The translations under genes and the position numbers were made by a program. A stretch of DNA of 28,752 nucleotides from a virus. The notes under the pieces are model-generated. The model had not been told where the DNA came from. It searched no databases and saw only the letters and a program-made list of their open reading frames with translations. The stretch covers positions 1 to 28,752 of the IMG/VR virus record IMGVR_UViG_3300020438_000197. One strand, written 5' to 3'. Shown here one piece after another: positions 1-10,078 of this stretch (the stretch's first letter is position 1; each line of letters begins with the position of its first letter).

Positions 1-214
1 GTGGTGGTGGTGGAGGAGGAGGGGGAGGAGGAGGTGGTGGTGGTGGAGGTACTGGCGGAGTTATTATTATAGGCTCTGGAGGATCTGGCCTAGGTGGAAC
101 TGGTGGTTCAGGTATTGGAGGTGGCGGTTCTGGTGGATCTGGAGGTGGTGGTGCAGGTACATGTACAACCGTCTCATGATGAATAATAACTGGTGGTGGT
201 GGAGGTGGAGGAGT
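1..214 (-). repeat. Proline-rich C-terminal tail with a (CCN)16 run at the window edge
   Basis: On the minus strand this stretch encodes a proline-rich tail of the large structural protein. A first block of seven prolines is followed by an Ile/Val/His/Glu-rich segment of about 12 residues. Then come PPPPDPP-EPPPP-type units, an IIIT linker, and a TPPV that leads into 16 uninterrupted proline codons (positions 2-49). Codons are mixed (CCA, CCT, one CCC), so selection for proline is at least as likely as simple triplet slippage. The repeat ends only because the window ends. Confidence 0.9.
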
Positions 215-3200
215 AGGTTCTCTATATGTTACAGTCGTCTCTGTTATTTCAAATCCTTCTGAGAAGAAGTCAGCACCAGCATTACTAAAGTTTCTACCTG
301 CTACTTGATCTTGTGGTCTTATACTTGATAATATAAGAGTATTTGTACCATTCAAGAAAGTATCACTGGGTATGTATAAACTTCCTATAAGTGATCCTAA
401 ATCATCTGATACCAATCTTATATTGTTTATTTCTGCTTCAGCACCACTAGTCTCACCAACTAATCTCATTCCAATTTGTGCTACCCCGAAGAAATTAGCA
501 TCTGACTTTTGATTTAAAGAAGCAGTATCAACATTTAATACTGCAGTTGTTTCTGAGTATGAAGAAGATAATCCAACAACTTCTTCACCATAAGGGTTCT
601 GTTGATAGAACACTGTTGGTTCATTGAAAGGACCACCTTTATGATCTGGAACTGCTAATCTAAATCTAAGATCTGTTCCCTGACTTGTTTCCTGATTGTT
701 TATTGAAGTACCACGAACAGTCTCTCCTATTTGGAAAGCACCTTGAATTGGAGTAACTTCTAGAAGTTTTGGTATGACACGACTTCTACTGTCAACCATA
801 TCTTCACCAGCAAACGAACAATAATGTGCAGTAAGTGGTTTTAGTCTTACAGCAGTAAACTGTACATTTTGTTCTCTTAGATTGGGTAAAGGTTCAGTCT
901 CAGAAATAAAGTCATTACCATAACCAATACCACCATCTCTTGTATTGAAAAATCTATTTACAAATACATCATTGTCTGGGTTCAAGGTAAGAGAACCGTT
1001 GAACTTACGGAACATGTATGGGTTTACATTCTCTACCCTACTTGCAAGTGGTTGTATATCACGGGTAACTTGAATATAATCTAATGTTATAAGATCACCA
1101 GTTCTTCTTATATTTGGAGATGTAAGATCATTTACAAATCTAGGATCAACAGTAAGATCTGGTGTTCCATTTAAACCAACTATTTGATCAGATCCAATCA
1201 ACAAATCAATCGAATCTTGATGTTTTCTTGCAACTAACGTACCATCCTTTATATCATATTTTAATGAGGATTGAGATAAATCAGTTACATCAAAATTGTT
1301 GAAAGGATCTACAATGAAACCATTTTTGAATCTATCTAAACCTGTTTCTGGATCACTAATAACTAAACTTTCAGTAGATGTTTCTAATAAACTCAGAGAA
1401 GTTACTTCTTCTAGAGTTTCAATACGAGTTTCAAGTTTACCAATATCTTTCATCGTGTAACGTCTGTTACCACGAGAAGTTATCGTAACATCTTGTTTAG
1501 CATCATAAACATATGGTTTATAATCTATTCTAGCAAGTTCAAATGATTCAGTAAGTGGTTCTGGTTCTACTGGGTCTTCAGCAGGTATCCCTTGCTTTAC
1601 AGTAAATGTAGAATCTGCATTCAAATATAATCTATCAACTCTTGGTAGATAGAAACTGTAATCAAAAAGTATATTTTCATCCGAAACAAGAACATTGGAT
1701 GCTGATCCAGTTCCAGTAAAATCTCTTGAATCAAATTCAAAAGGTGATCTACTTCCTGAATAATCAGCAACTCTTGGTCTTAGATCAATAACATCAGTAT
1801 TTCTTACACCGTCAAAAATAGGAACACTATCATATCTATCCGAACTGTAGCTGTTTGCAGTTATTACATCTCCAGAGTCTAGAGCATTTATAGTGTAGTG
1901 ATCATAATATATTTTTAGTTGTCCTTGTGGTTTAGGGAAATTTTGCTTTCTTACTAAACGACCAAAATCATAATACTCATTTCTTTGTCCAGAATCTACA
2001 AGGAAATTCTTTCTTATATTTGGATCGCCAGGTGAAACCTGAGAAAGATTTGCTACTACTCCACTTTCTTGGAATATAATTTCTTCAGTTTCTTTAAAGG
2101 TAAAACTATTTTTGAAACAAACTTCTACTTTAGTTGTACCACTTCTAGCAAGAACCATGGCAGATGCACCAGTGCTTTTGCCTACACCAACCTCACCTAC
2201 AATTATATCTGTATTATCTCCATTAGGACCAGTGAAGGATGATAATGTCAATGATGGAATAGTTGGAGCACCAGTTCCTGAAGATTCAAATACTGCATGT
2301 ACTTCAACCACATCAGCAACATCAAGAGACACCTCTCTATCTTGTACACGCTTACCGTATGCATCACTGAATGTTAGACCATCAGCAATAGAAGTACTTA
2401 CTCCAGAATATGATCTTTCTGAACCAGTAACTACAAGTGATTTACCTCTAACAATATTTTTTTGCTTTGATTTTATTTTAGATTTTTGTCGTGTAGTATG
2501 AATAACTACGCTACTTTGTGATGGAGTCAAACCAGATATAGTAGCACCTTTACCACCACTAGTCAATACTAACTGATCGGTTGTAAGAGGTTCTACTGTT
2601 CCATCAGAGTAGAATACAGAATATCTTTCCTCATCAAAAGGAGCATATACATTATCAGTTCCTGTCAATGAAGGTAAATCTAATTGACCAGATCCATCTG
2701 TGCTTTGACCAGTAACCTCAATTCTAAATTGAACTTGAGAGTCTGTAAGATCAAGAGATTCTATATTTGAATTGGGTAATTCAGAATATAAAAATCCACT
2801 CTTAGATCCCCTAAGATTAGATGCTACTATCTGTACTCCACTTACAGTAACATTTGAACCTGGTAAATCTTTATCACAAACACCACTAACATCATTAGGT
2901 GCAGCAACAACAGTTATTGTCCTGTTTGTAAGATTAATAGCACTTACTTGGTTGAAAGTATTGTCTGTTACACCTGCTAACTTATATGATATAATATCTC
3001 CTACTTTGAAACTTTTTACCCAACCTACGCCAGATCCACTAGTAACAACACCACCTGAAGTAATTGTAAATGATCTGCCACCAAAGTTTACTTTTGGTTC
3101 TAATACTACGTCTGCAGCAAAAGTCCTAGATCCACCCGTAGATCTAACTGATTTTACATCAGTTAAATCTTTTTCACTTATAGATCTAACAACTTTACCA

Positions 3201-4786
3201 TCCTGTACACCATTGATGATAATTGGTTCATCAACACCAAATTGTCCTGATGTTTGTGTTACTACAAGATCTGCAGAATTTGATACAGCAGTTTTCAAGT
3301 AACCTTTAGCACCAGATCTAGAACCCTCTATAAGAGCAGGTACAGCAAGATTGGTTGTTGTGTTTATAGTAATTGTAGTATCTGTTTGAATGTCAAAAAG
3401 ATATAGATCAAATTGAGTATCATTACCAGAGTAATTTGCGTTTGTAGTCTTGTAATCATATACTCTTGCTCTTCCAATACTACTTCCAGCAGCAGTTGAT
3501 TTTGTAGCACCTAATCGTGTGTCACGTAAATCAACAAAGTCAGCATTTGTAGCGTTCAATTTAATTTGAGCACCATTCAAAGTATTGTTTACTCTTAGTT
3601 TATTACCTGCTTCAAAAGGTATTGCGGAACTTTTTACTAACTTTGTTGTTCTAGGTTTTTCTACGTCAAGAATTCTAGATCCAGTTACCAGTGCTTCAAA
3701 TCCTTTTACGTATGCTTTACCTGGACCTACCTTGATATTCAGTAAATCCTTTGATGGTTTATTACCAAAATTTGTCTTTTGTTCTGGGAAGTAAGTTCCA
3801 AAAACAGAATGTCTATCATTTAAACATTCTCTTGATTCAAGATCAAATTTTCTTACATAGTAATTGCCACTTTCATCAAAAGTTCTTCTTGCAAGTTCTT
3901 TACCTATTTCACTGTAGAGAGTATTTGTTATAATACGTTCTTTTACACCATTATTACTTCTAAACAACTCAATAAAATTCTCATCTTGAAAATTACCCAG
4001 TTCTTTTTTAGTAAGTGATAGAATTATTTTTAATCTATCTGCACCTGGTGCTGTATAGTTAGAAAATCCAGCAGCATTATCATATAAACTATCATCATCA
4101 ACAGCAGTTACAATTTCTTCTGTTACAAGAAAACCAACTCTAAATGATGGGTTTGGACTATACTGATCAAGTATTATCGTTTCAGTTGGAACTTCTACAA
4201 AAGCACCACGAGCAAAGAATACACCTTTAGTTATAGTAAAGGCAGAACCTACAGCTGTTGCATTTGATGAAATACAAACAGCAAAATCTGAACCTCCACC
4301 TACGGTTGTTGTACCATATGTGAATGGGAAGGTTGTAAATAAGTTTTCTCCGTCAAGGAATTCTTCTTGAGTTTTATTACTACCAGAGGTCTCATACTTT
4401 ATGTAAAGTGTAGTATTACCAGTTTCTGATTTAGATGATGATAAAACGTTTACAACTCTTGCAGTAACTCCAGATGTCTTTCCTTTTATCTTTATTCCTA
4501 CAAGCTTATCATAGTAGAGTTCTACAGGAACACCAAAAAATGTAGACTCAACTTTGACAGCAGTATATTCTTGATCATAACCTAAAGAACCAGGTATAAC
4601 AACTGATCCTTCTTTAAATATATGTTTACCAAACTTTTCTATCTGTCCTTGTAGGATAGACTGTAAAGTTGTCAGTTCTCTTGCTTGAACTGGAGTGCCA
4701 GGTTTGAATAAGACTCTATTGAAATTTTTCGACGAGTCAAAATCATCAAAATATGGACTAGCGTTTAGATTGGTGTTTTGTGGCAT
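1..4786 (-). CDS. Large DUF4815-type virion structural protein, 3' end outside window
   Basis: An open frame runs from an ATG at 4784-4786 to the left edge without a stop, giving 1,595 visible codons; the C-terminus lies outside the window. The N-terminus (residues 11-70) carries PYFDDFDSSKNFNRVLFKPG followed by a PVQARELTTLQ segment. I recognise this as the start of the DUF4815-type structural proteins of T4-like cyanophages, which are thought to belong to the baseplate or fibre region. The middle is Gly/Ser/Thr/Val-rich beta-type sequence with no enzyme motif. From about residue 1,525 the protein becomes proline-rich and reaches the edge in 16 consecutive prolines. The start lies 4 bp after the gp8 stop with no clear Shine-Dalgarno, so translational coupling is likely. 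The position after gp8 matches the T4 gene 9/10 slot, but I see no clear gp9 or gp10 homology. The exact virion role is unknown. Confidence 0.85.
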   Translation of the reverse strand, partial: MPQNTNLNASPYFDDFDSSKNFNRVLFKPGTPVQARELTTLQSILQGQIEKFGKHIFKEGSVVIPGSLGYDQEYTAVKVESTFFGVPVELYYDKLVGIKIKGKTSGVTARVVNVLSSSKSETGNTTLYIKYETSGSNKTQEEFLDGENLFTTFPFTYGTTTVGGGSDFAVCISSNATAVGSAFTITKGVFFARGAFVEVPTETIILDQYSPNPSFRVGFLVTEEIVTAVDDDSLYDNAAGFSNYTAPGADRLKIILSLTKKELGNFQDENFIELFRSNNGVKERIITNTLYSEIGKELARRTFDESGNYYVRKFDLESRECLNDRHSVFGTYFPEQKTNFGNKPSKDLLNIKVGPGKAYVKGFEALVTGSRILDVEKPRTTKLVKSSAIPFEAGNKLRVNNTLNGAQIKLNATNADFVDLRDTRLGATKSTAAGSSIGRARVYDYKTTNANYSGNDTQFDLYLFDIQTDTTITINTTTNLAVPALIEGSRSGAKGYLKTAVSNSADLVVTQTSGQFGVDEPIIINGVQDGKVVRSISEKDLTDVKSVRSTGGSRTFAADVVLEPKVNFGGRSFTITSGGVVTSGSGVGWVKSFKVGDIISYKLAGVTDNTFNQVSAINLTNRTITVVAAPNDVSGVCDKDLPGSNVTVSGVQIVASNLRGSKSGFLYSELPNSNIESLDLTDSQVQFRIEVTGQSTDGSGQLDLPSLTGTDNVYAPFDEERYSVFYSDGTVEPLTTDQLVLTSGGKGATISGLTPSQSSVVIHTTRQKSKIKSKQKNIVRGKSLVVTGSERSYSGVSTSIADGLTFSDAYGKRVQDREVSLDVADVVEVHAVFESSGTGAPTIPSLTLSSFTGPNGDNTDIIVGEVGVGKSTGASAMVLARSGTTKVEVCFKNSFTFKETEEIIFQESGVVANLSQVSPGDPNIRKNFLVDSGQRNEYYDFGRLVRKQNFPKPQGQLKIYYDHYTINALDSGDVITANSYSSDRYDSVPIFDGVRNTDVIDLRPRVADYSGSRSPFEFDSRDFTGTGSASNVLVSDENILFDYSFYLPRVDRLYLNADSTFTVKQGIPAEDPVEPEPLTESFELARIDYKPYVYDAKQDVTITSRGNRRYTMKDIGKLETRIETLEEVTSLSLLETSTESLVISDPETGLDRFKNGFIVDPFNNFDVTDLSQSSLKYDIKDGTLVARKHQDSIDLLIGSDQIVGLNGTPDLTVDPRFVNDLTSPNIRRTGDLITLDYIQVTRDIQPLASRVENVNPYMFRKFNGSLTLNPDNDVFVNRFFNTRDGGIGYGNDFISETEPLPNLREQNVQFTAVRLKPLTAHYCSFAGEDMVDSRSRVIPKLLEVTPIQGAFQIGETVRGTSINNQETSQGTDLRFRLAVPDHKGGPFNEPTVFYQQNPYGEEVVGLSSSYSETTAVLNVDTASLNQKSDANFFGVAQIGMRLVGETSGAEAEINNIRLVSDDLGSLIGSLYIPSDTFLNGTNTLILSSIRPQDQVAGRNFSNAGADFFSEGFEITETTVTYREPTPPPPPPPVIIHHETVVHVPAPPPPDPPEPPPPIPEPPVPPRPDPPEPIIITPPVPPPPPPPPPPPPPPPP

Positions 4787-4790
4787 TGTA

Positions 4791-6329
4791 TCAGAATTCT
4801 AAAATGATTTTGATATCTTCTCTTTGATTTGAAGCTCTTGTAACTTCAGGTCTATTGTCAACGTAAATAATGTCTCCAGAGTGTTTTTGGATCTCTGGTT
4901 CCGCTACCCCATTGGTAAATGATTGACCAAAGTAATACGTTTTAGCATTGATTGTTGTAGAGACACCAACAAAACCAGTTTCAATACCGACTGTCTCAGT
5001 TCCTGAAGTTGTAGTAATAACAATATTTGTACTACCACCTGCACCAGGTGTATTGCTAAACTTATTTAGCTTATATCCATAAGTGGGTGCTACGCCAGCA
5101 CTACTTTTAGTTGCGAGCGATCTATCTTGCCAATATCTTAATACTTTAGTTGTAGTATCATAAGACACCACTCTTCCTACAGCAGTAGAACCAACACCAA
5201 CAGTTTGATAAACTATACCATCAACTGCTGCTGATAGTGTCCCTGCAGTAGCACCAGTAACTCTCAACGCAGGTAAATTACTTACGTTTGATGCTGATAC
5301 TAAATCAGTACTACCATTCTCTATAGGATTTTTTAGTATACCAATACGTGCAAACTGGTTACCTGATGGGAAATCTGGGTTTGTTAGGTCAGCATTTTCA
5401 ATTCTAGAATAAACAAGAACCTTATTTGATCCAAGTTCTCTATAAACATCACCACCATGTCCACCTGGAGGTGGAATTATTACTGAGAAAGAAGCACCAG
5501 CACCAGTAACAACAGAATCTAAATCCAAAGTAGCAAACGAATAACCAGAACCACCATTCGTTACCTGAACTGCAGATGGTTTACCATTTAAGAAAGTAAC
5601 AGATGCAAGTCCACCCTCACCATCTCCTCTTATAGGTACATTATTTTTAGTGCCATTGAATTGATATGCAGCAGTAGTTGTATCTTCTATCGTTATAACT
5701 TCAACTTTACCATCAACAGCAGCATTCCTTACATCAGCAACATCAGCATTTGTAATCCAATTTCTTGGAGTAGGCATGAAATTAGAACTATCAAATTTCA
5801 AAATTTCACTAGGTGTAATAGTGTAGAGATACTTCCAAATATAACCATCACTTTCTAATCTAGGTTGTAGATCCGTGTGTACTGGTTCTTGTAGAGAAAC
5901 AATTCCTTTTCCACTATTGGATGGAGCAGCACCATTGTATATGCAAACATAGACTCTAAAGTCTTTATTCATTACATAATAATTTGAACTGTATAGATTA
6001 GTCGAACTAGTTTGTGGACTTAACTTATTGATACTATAATCGTGTCGATACATTTCATATATTGTTCCACTTCCCCAAGATGCCTTGTTGACAACTCTAA
6101 GTACATCATTTGATGTAATCTTTTTGGCAGATATTAGAGTATCATATATATCATCTTGTTGGTCAAAATTGTCTATGGGTGATGGAGTATTTGTATTCCA
6201 GTCCGACGCAACAGAAGTTGCATTGGGTAACCCAATAAAGACATAATAACTGTTATCAGTTGTCGAAATTCCACTTACGAAATTTGACGCATTCAAGACT
6301 CTGATCTGATCCGTGATGACGGCTGGCAT
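4791..6329 (-). CDS. gp8: Baseplate wedge subunit gp8-like protein
   Basis: A 512-residue protein. Its ends match my memory of T4 gp8: residues 161-190 have a DGYIWKYLYTITPSEI segment (T4: DGYVWEYLFEIPP), and residues 482-512 have a KHSGDIIYVDNRP segment ending in an IKIILEF-like strand (T4: RHSGEMIYMENRPP...INILFTF). T4 gp8 is a dimeric wedge protein of about 334 residues, so this version is about 180 residues longer. Most of the extra sequence lies between residues 200 and 460. It includes a Gly-Ser-Gly-Tyr beta module (about 236-285) that also occurs in the gp7-like neighbour. A late-promoter box sits 20 nt upstream of the ATG, overlapping the stop codon of the preceding gene. The next gene starts 4 bp after the stop. 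Confidence 0.92.
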   Translation of the reverse strand: MPAVITDQIRVLNASNFVSGISTTDNSYYVFIGLPNATSVASDWNTNTPSPIDNFDQQDDIYDTLISAKKITSNDVLRVVNKASWGSGTIYEMYRHDYSINKLSPQTSSTNLYSSNYYVMNKDFRVYVCIYNGAAPSNSGKGIVSLQEPVHTDLQPRLESDGYIWKYLYTITPSEILKFDSSNFMPTPRNWITNADVADVRNAAVDGKVEVITIEDTTTAAYQFNGTKNNVPIRGDGEGGLASVTFLNGKPSAVQVTNGGSGYSFATLDLDSVVTGAGASFSVIIPPPGGHGGDVYRELGSNKVLVYSRIENADLTNPDFPSGNQFARIGILKNPIENGSTDLVSASNVSNLPALRVTGATAGTLSAAVDGIVYQTVGVGSTAVGRVVSYDTTTKVLRYWQDRSLATKSSAGVAPTYGYKLNKFSNTPGAGGSTNIVITTTSGTETVGIETGFVGVSTTINAKTYYFGQSFTNGVAEPEIQKHSGDIIYVDNRPEVTRASNQREDIKIILEF

Positions 6330-6348
6330 TATTTTGAAACTTTTTGGT

Positions 6349-6356
6349 TATTTATG
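6349..6356 (-). promoter_or_regulatory. Putative T4-type late promoter box before gp8
   Basis: The minus strand reads CATAAATA, a 7/8 match to the T4 late consensus TATAAATA. It lies 20 nt upstream of the gp8 ATG and overlaps the TAA of the preceding structural gene (6352-6354). T4-like late promoters have only this -10-type element, so the call rests on the box and its spacing. Confidence 0.55.
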
Positions 6357-9300
6357 TATAATCTAATGATAATCTTTCAGATCTAACAACTTGAGGAGCA
6401 GTTGCGATACCTGTAAGACCATTTAATGTGTTGCATGTGAACGCAGCACCCACTGCAGAAGCAGTTAGTTTACAGAAACTATAGTTACCGTAGAACTGAC
6501 CTACACCTGAACTCAAACCTGTAAAGTTTAGTCCATGTCCAGATTCAATGTTGCAAGTAACCCTCATGGTTTGTCCAGATCCAACAGCAGCAGGTGTTGC
6601 TGCAACTTGGTATACACCATCTAGGAATTGAGTTGCAACTCCAACAATAGCAGAAGCACCAGAATTTTTTGCAGTTACTCCAGCACCAACATTAGAACCA
6701 GAGACAATAAAGTAATCACCACTAGCAATTGCTGTTGATGTTTTTCCACCGTATTGATTATCTCTATATGGAGAATTCAAAGGTAAAGTAAACTCAAAAG
6801 TAACTTTTGTATTTTGAGTACCAACACCTGAAATGATACCATCATCACCAACAAAACTTACACCCGTTGCATCAAACAAAGGATAACTAAATCCTGTTGA
6901 TCCAAAACCAGTGTTGTTCTTATCAGTGTCAATAATCCTAACTGAACTATTAGTTGAGTCAGGTTCCTCAGAATATAAGAAACTAGCAACACCAGTATCA
7001 ACATATAATACTGTATCATTCTTGGCAATATTTTTTATGATACGACCAGCAGGGAATATGTTACTAATTAATGAATCTCTTGATTTACTAACTTTTACAC
7101 CATCTACAAATGTATCATTTCTTTGTTTGCACCACGATAATGGTCTCAAAGGTGTTCTAGCTGAACTAATACCTGGTCCTTTATAAAGCGTTGTTTGTAT
7201 TTGGTCTCTTGTTATAAGATCTCTTACAACTCTTACAAGTTGTTTTTGAATTGTAACTTTATCACCAGTCTTCAATGATGGAGTAGCAACTAATGTTCCA
7301 ACATCACTATCTGTTCCTCTATAGAATAATATCTGAAGAGATGATCCTTGCTTGGGTGGTTCTAAAAACTCTATCTGTGTACCGCCATTATAGACATATG
7401 CTGTACCAGGTTTTTGTAGAACATCATCAATAAAAATAAGCAAACTATTTTGTATGATGATAGGATTACCAATATCCTTTTCAAAACTTACTGCTTTGGT
7501 ATCTTCCCTAAGAGTGAATACAGTTCTATTACCATTGAATTCATTTGAAAAATCATCTAGTATTTGTAACTTACCAAATACCCAACCAGCAAACTCGTCA
7601 TCATTTGTAAACTTAACTCTAAATGAAGTTTCTAAGAATGCTGCTCCTGCAAACTTGTATTCATATCTTTCATTTACTGGAGGTAACCCTACATTTATAC
7701 TTACAGTAGTGGTTCCTATACCAGTAATAACAGTGCTTATACCAGAAACAGGATCTGTTAGTCTTGGATACTTGTGAACTGTATTGTAAGTATCTTTTCC
7801 GCACGTAAATCCAATACATTCATTTTTTAGACTTACACCCATACCAACTGTCAATGTATGAATACCAATTGCAACAGTTAGTATTCCAACATTTGAATTG
7901 TACTGTGCATGTTGTATCTTATATTCATCTCCACTCAATACATCTATAAAACCTTTTTCTATCAAAGTAGGATCTGTATTAATTCCAGATGAAACCGTTA
8001 GTAACTCACCTTGACTATAACCATAACCAACATTTGATAATGTAAATCCTGACATCTGAGTCAGTAAATTTGTGTCAAGTGAAACGGAAGCACCAATTCC
8101 AGTAAGAGAACTTATTAGTGCAATATCATCATATCCAATGGGAGAATCAAACTCAACCTCAGTTGGTTTATTGATAACACCACCACTACTATAAGTTGTA
8201 GCAACTGTATGCACACCTACATTTACAGAGAATTTTCTAACACTAGGAGTAATCTCAACAACTCTTGCTCCTTGATATCCAACTTCATCTGGGAACGGGA
8301 ATGAATATGTTGAGCTACCATCAGTCATAGTAATGCCACTCAATACAACTCTATCTCCAACTGCTAAGTTGTGATTAGCAGATGTTGTTACAGTCATAAT
8401 ACCTGAGTTTATATTATGAATTGCATTTGATACTGACTTATGGTAGTATCCAGAACCAGGTTCAGTTATATCGATTGTTTTTATATGTCCAACCTCAGTT
8501 ATAAATGTACCAGCAGCACCTGTAGTTGCACCACCACCTAAGACTTTAAACTTATAGGTAGTCTCATTATTATTTCTATAACCACTACCAGTAAATCCAA
8601 AACCAATGCTAGAAACAGTTCCTGCTGCAGATACTACAGCACTACCAACACCAACAACTCTTGGTTGATAACCATAACCTTTCTCCCATTCATCTATACG
8701 TGTAATGATACCTTTTCTAGGTAAATTATTAGAGTTTACATCCGATGTACTGTAACTTTCGGTTTGCGTTGTTGACTCATTTCCAGTAAATGTTATTGTT
8801 GTTATTCCTGTTGCAGCAGTTCCATCTAATCTATAATCAGTTGTTGGTCTCTGGAAGACGTTATTTATTAGTATTGCACCAAAATCAGTAGTAATACCAG
8901 TGGTATTGACACCTGAACTTTTCAGTATAAATGTTTTTCCTATACCCGTAAATGAATCTGCTATATCATCCAATATGATATTTTCTTGATAATCAGATCT
9001 TGTAAATACTCTACCTTGAAATGTACTACCTTCTTGAGAATCTGTCAGCACTAAAGTGTGTGTTCCTATACCAGAACTTGTGAGTGTTATAGCATTACCC
9101 AATAATGCATCACCTCTATTATCAGCAAATGAGAAGTTATTAGCAGCATTTTTTATTATAAAATATTCTTTATTTTCTTCTAATGGTGTTGGTGGGTCAA
9201 GTGTTCTGAGTTTTACTTTTGTACCAGGTTCAAATGAGTCTGTAAGAGCAGTAAATGAGTTTGTTAATGTGCTTACTTTATCTGATGATACACCAACAGT

Positions 9301-10056
9301 TTCTTTATTACCACCAAAAGGAACATCAGAAAAATGAATTTTATCACCTATAATATTATAATCTCCTCGAAGTAATTCAATAGTATCTCCAACTTGATGT
9401 GCATTCTGATTTGTACCTAAAAATTCACGATCAACCAATACATTTAGTGGGTCACCATTAAATCCAATAATTTGGATTCTCATGATTTCATCATTAATTC
9501 TTATCAAATCATACTTATCAAAATTACCTACATCTGCAAAACCAATCTGTTTTCCTGTAACTACGTTAGTGCAAGTGGTTGCTGTGTTTGTTGATTTATA
9601 TACAGGTGACTGTATTACGTTATCAACTTGTATAATACATTTTGTTAGTTCTTTTTCCGAAACAAACCTATGAGTTGATCCAATACCAACTGTTGTTAAT
9701 CCAATAGGTAAATTAGAAGCTGCATTTGCTTCTGTTGCTGCTACCTTGAATTTATTTTCTCCAACCTCAATACAAAATACCTTTAGTGGCATAGTGGTTG
9801 CTGCACCAACACCATTTACACCATGCTGTATACCTACAGAAGATCCACTTGTAGCATCGTAAAATAAAGGTTCACCTGTTCTAAAAAAATGATTATTGAT
9901 TACAAAAGTATCATCTTCTAAATTAACAATTGAAGTATCAGCAGAATCAAATTCCTTAACAAAGATTGGATCACCTCTATGAGTCAAGTTGAATGACTTC
10001 TTGAAGGTTTCCGTTGCTTTATTGAATCCTTTATTTACAGATGCTAACTGAAACAT
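6352..10056 (-). CDS. Large virion structural protein encoded between the gp7-like and gp8 genes
   Basis: A 1,234-residue protein with no T4 counterpart at this position, but of a type common in T4-like cyanophages. The visible architecture is modular. A module of the form H-x-F-x-x-G-E...GxGSTHRF spans about residues 53-131. A segment with an IRINDEIMRI core follows at about 165-215. A first INNVFQRP..DYRL unit lies near 400, and GxGY-type units near 460-540. An NHNLAVGDRVVLSG...GVHTVATTYSSGG module covers about 555-630. A second FIDDVLQKPGTAYVYNGG unit lies near 874-890, with an RDLITRDQIQT segment near 945. No enzyme motif, signal peptide or membrane segment is apparent. It lies between two wedge genes, so an extra baseplate or fibre-attachment role is likely but unproven. 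A CTAAATA late-like box precedes the ATG by about 15 nt. Confidence 0.85.
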   Translation of the reverse strand: MFQLASVNKGFNKATETFKKSFNLTHRGDPIFVKEFDSADTSIVNLEDDTFVINNHFFRTGEPLFYDATSGSSVGIQHGVNGVGAATTMPLKVFCIEVGENKFKVAATEANAASNLPIGLTTVGIGSTHRFVSEKELTKCIIQVDNVIQSPVYKSTNTATTCTNVVTGKQIGFADVGNFDKYDLIRINDEIMRIQIIGFNGDPLNVLVDREFLGTNQNAHQVGDTIELLRGDYNIIGDKIHFSDVPFGGNKETVGVSSDKVSTLTNSFTALTDSFEPGTKVKLRTLDPPTPLEENKEYFIIKNAANNFSFADNRGDALLGNAITLTSSGIGTHTLVLTDSQEGSTFQGRVFTRSDYQENIILDDIADSFTGIGKTFILKSSGVNTTGITTDFGAILINNVFQRPTTDYRLDGTAATGITTITFTGNESTTQTESYSTSDVNSNNLPRKGIITRIDEWEKGYGYQPRVVGVGSAVVSAAGTVSSIGFGFTGSGYRNNNETTYKFKVLGGGATTGAAGTFITEVGHIKTIDITEPGSGYYHKSVSNAIHNINSGIMTVTTSANHNLAVGDRVVLSGITMTDGSSTYSFPFPDEVGYQGARVVEITPSVRKFSVNVGVHTVATTYSSGGVINKPTEVEFDSPIGYDDIALISSLTGIGASVSLDTNLLTQMSGFTLSNVGYGYSQGELLTVSSGINTDPTLIEKGFIDVLSGDEYKIQHAQYNSNVGILTVAIGIHTLTVGMGVSLKNECIGFTCGKDTYNTVHKYPRLTDPVSGISTVITGIGTTTVSINVGLPPVNERYEYKFAGAAFLETSFRVKFTNDDEFAGWVFGKLQILDDFSNEFNGNRTVFTLREDTKAVSFEKDIGNPIIIQNSLLIFIDDVLQKPGTAYVYNGGTQIEFLEPPKQGSSLQILFYRGTDSDVGTLVATPSLKTGDKVTIQKQLVRVVRDLITRDQIQTTLYKGPGISSARTPLRPLSWCKQRNDTFVDGVKVSKSRDSLISNIFPAGRIIKNIAKNDTVLYVDTGVASFLYSEEPDSTNSSVRIIDTDKNNTGFGSTGFSYPLFDATGVSFVGDDGIISGVGTQNTKVTFEFTLPLNSPYRDNQYGGKTSTAIASGDYFIVSGSNVGAGVTAKNSGASAIVGVATQFLDGVYQVAATPAAVGSGQTMRVTCNIESGHGLNFTGLSSGVGQFYGNYSFCKLTASAVGAAFTCNTLNGLTGIATAPQVVRSERLSLDYT

Positions 10057-10070
10057 TATTGTTTTTTAGG

Positions 10071-10078
10071 TATTTAGA
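10071..10078 (-). promoter_or_regulatory. Putative late promoter box before the 1,234-residue structural gene
   Basis: The minus strand reads TCTAAATA, which differs from TATAAATA at one position. It overlaps the stop codon of the gp7-like gene (10074-10076) and ends 15 nt before the next ATG. A CTAAATA also occurs in the tandem box upstream of gp25. The short leader lowers confidence. Confidence 0.4.

Noticed and set aside
1-60. GGT/GGA triplet array as a CRISPR or tandem DNA repeat element.
   Set aside because: It has no spacer structure, and in the minus frame it reads as continuous prolines at the end of a coding sequence.
2112-3933. Plus-strand open frames of 60-176 codons opposite the large structural gene.
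   Set aside because: They lie wholly antisense to a continuous, domain-bearing minus frame, have low-complexity Thr/Pro/Ser composition, and show no start signals.
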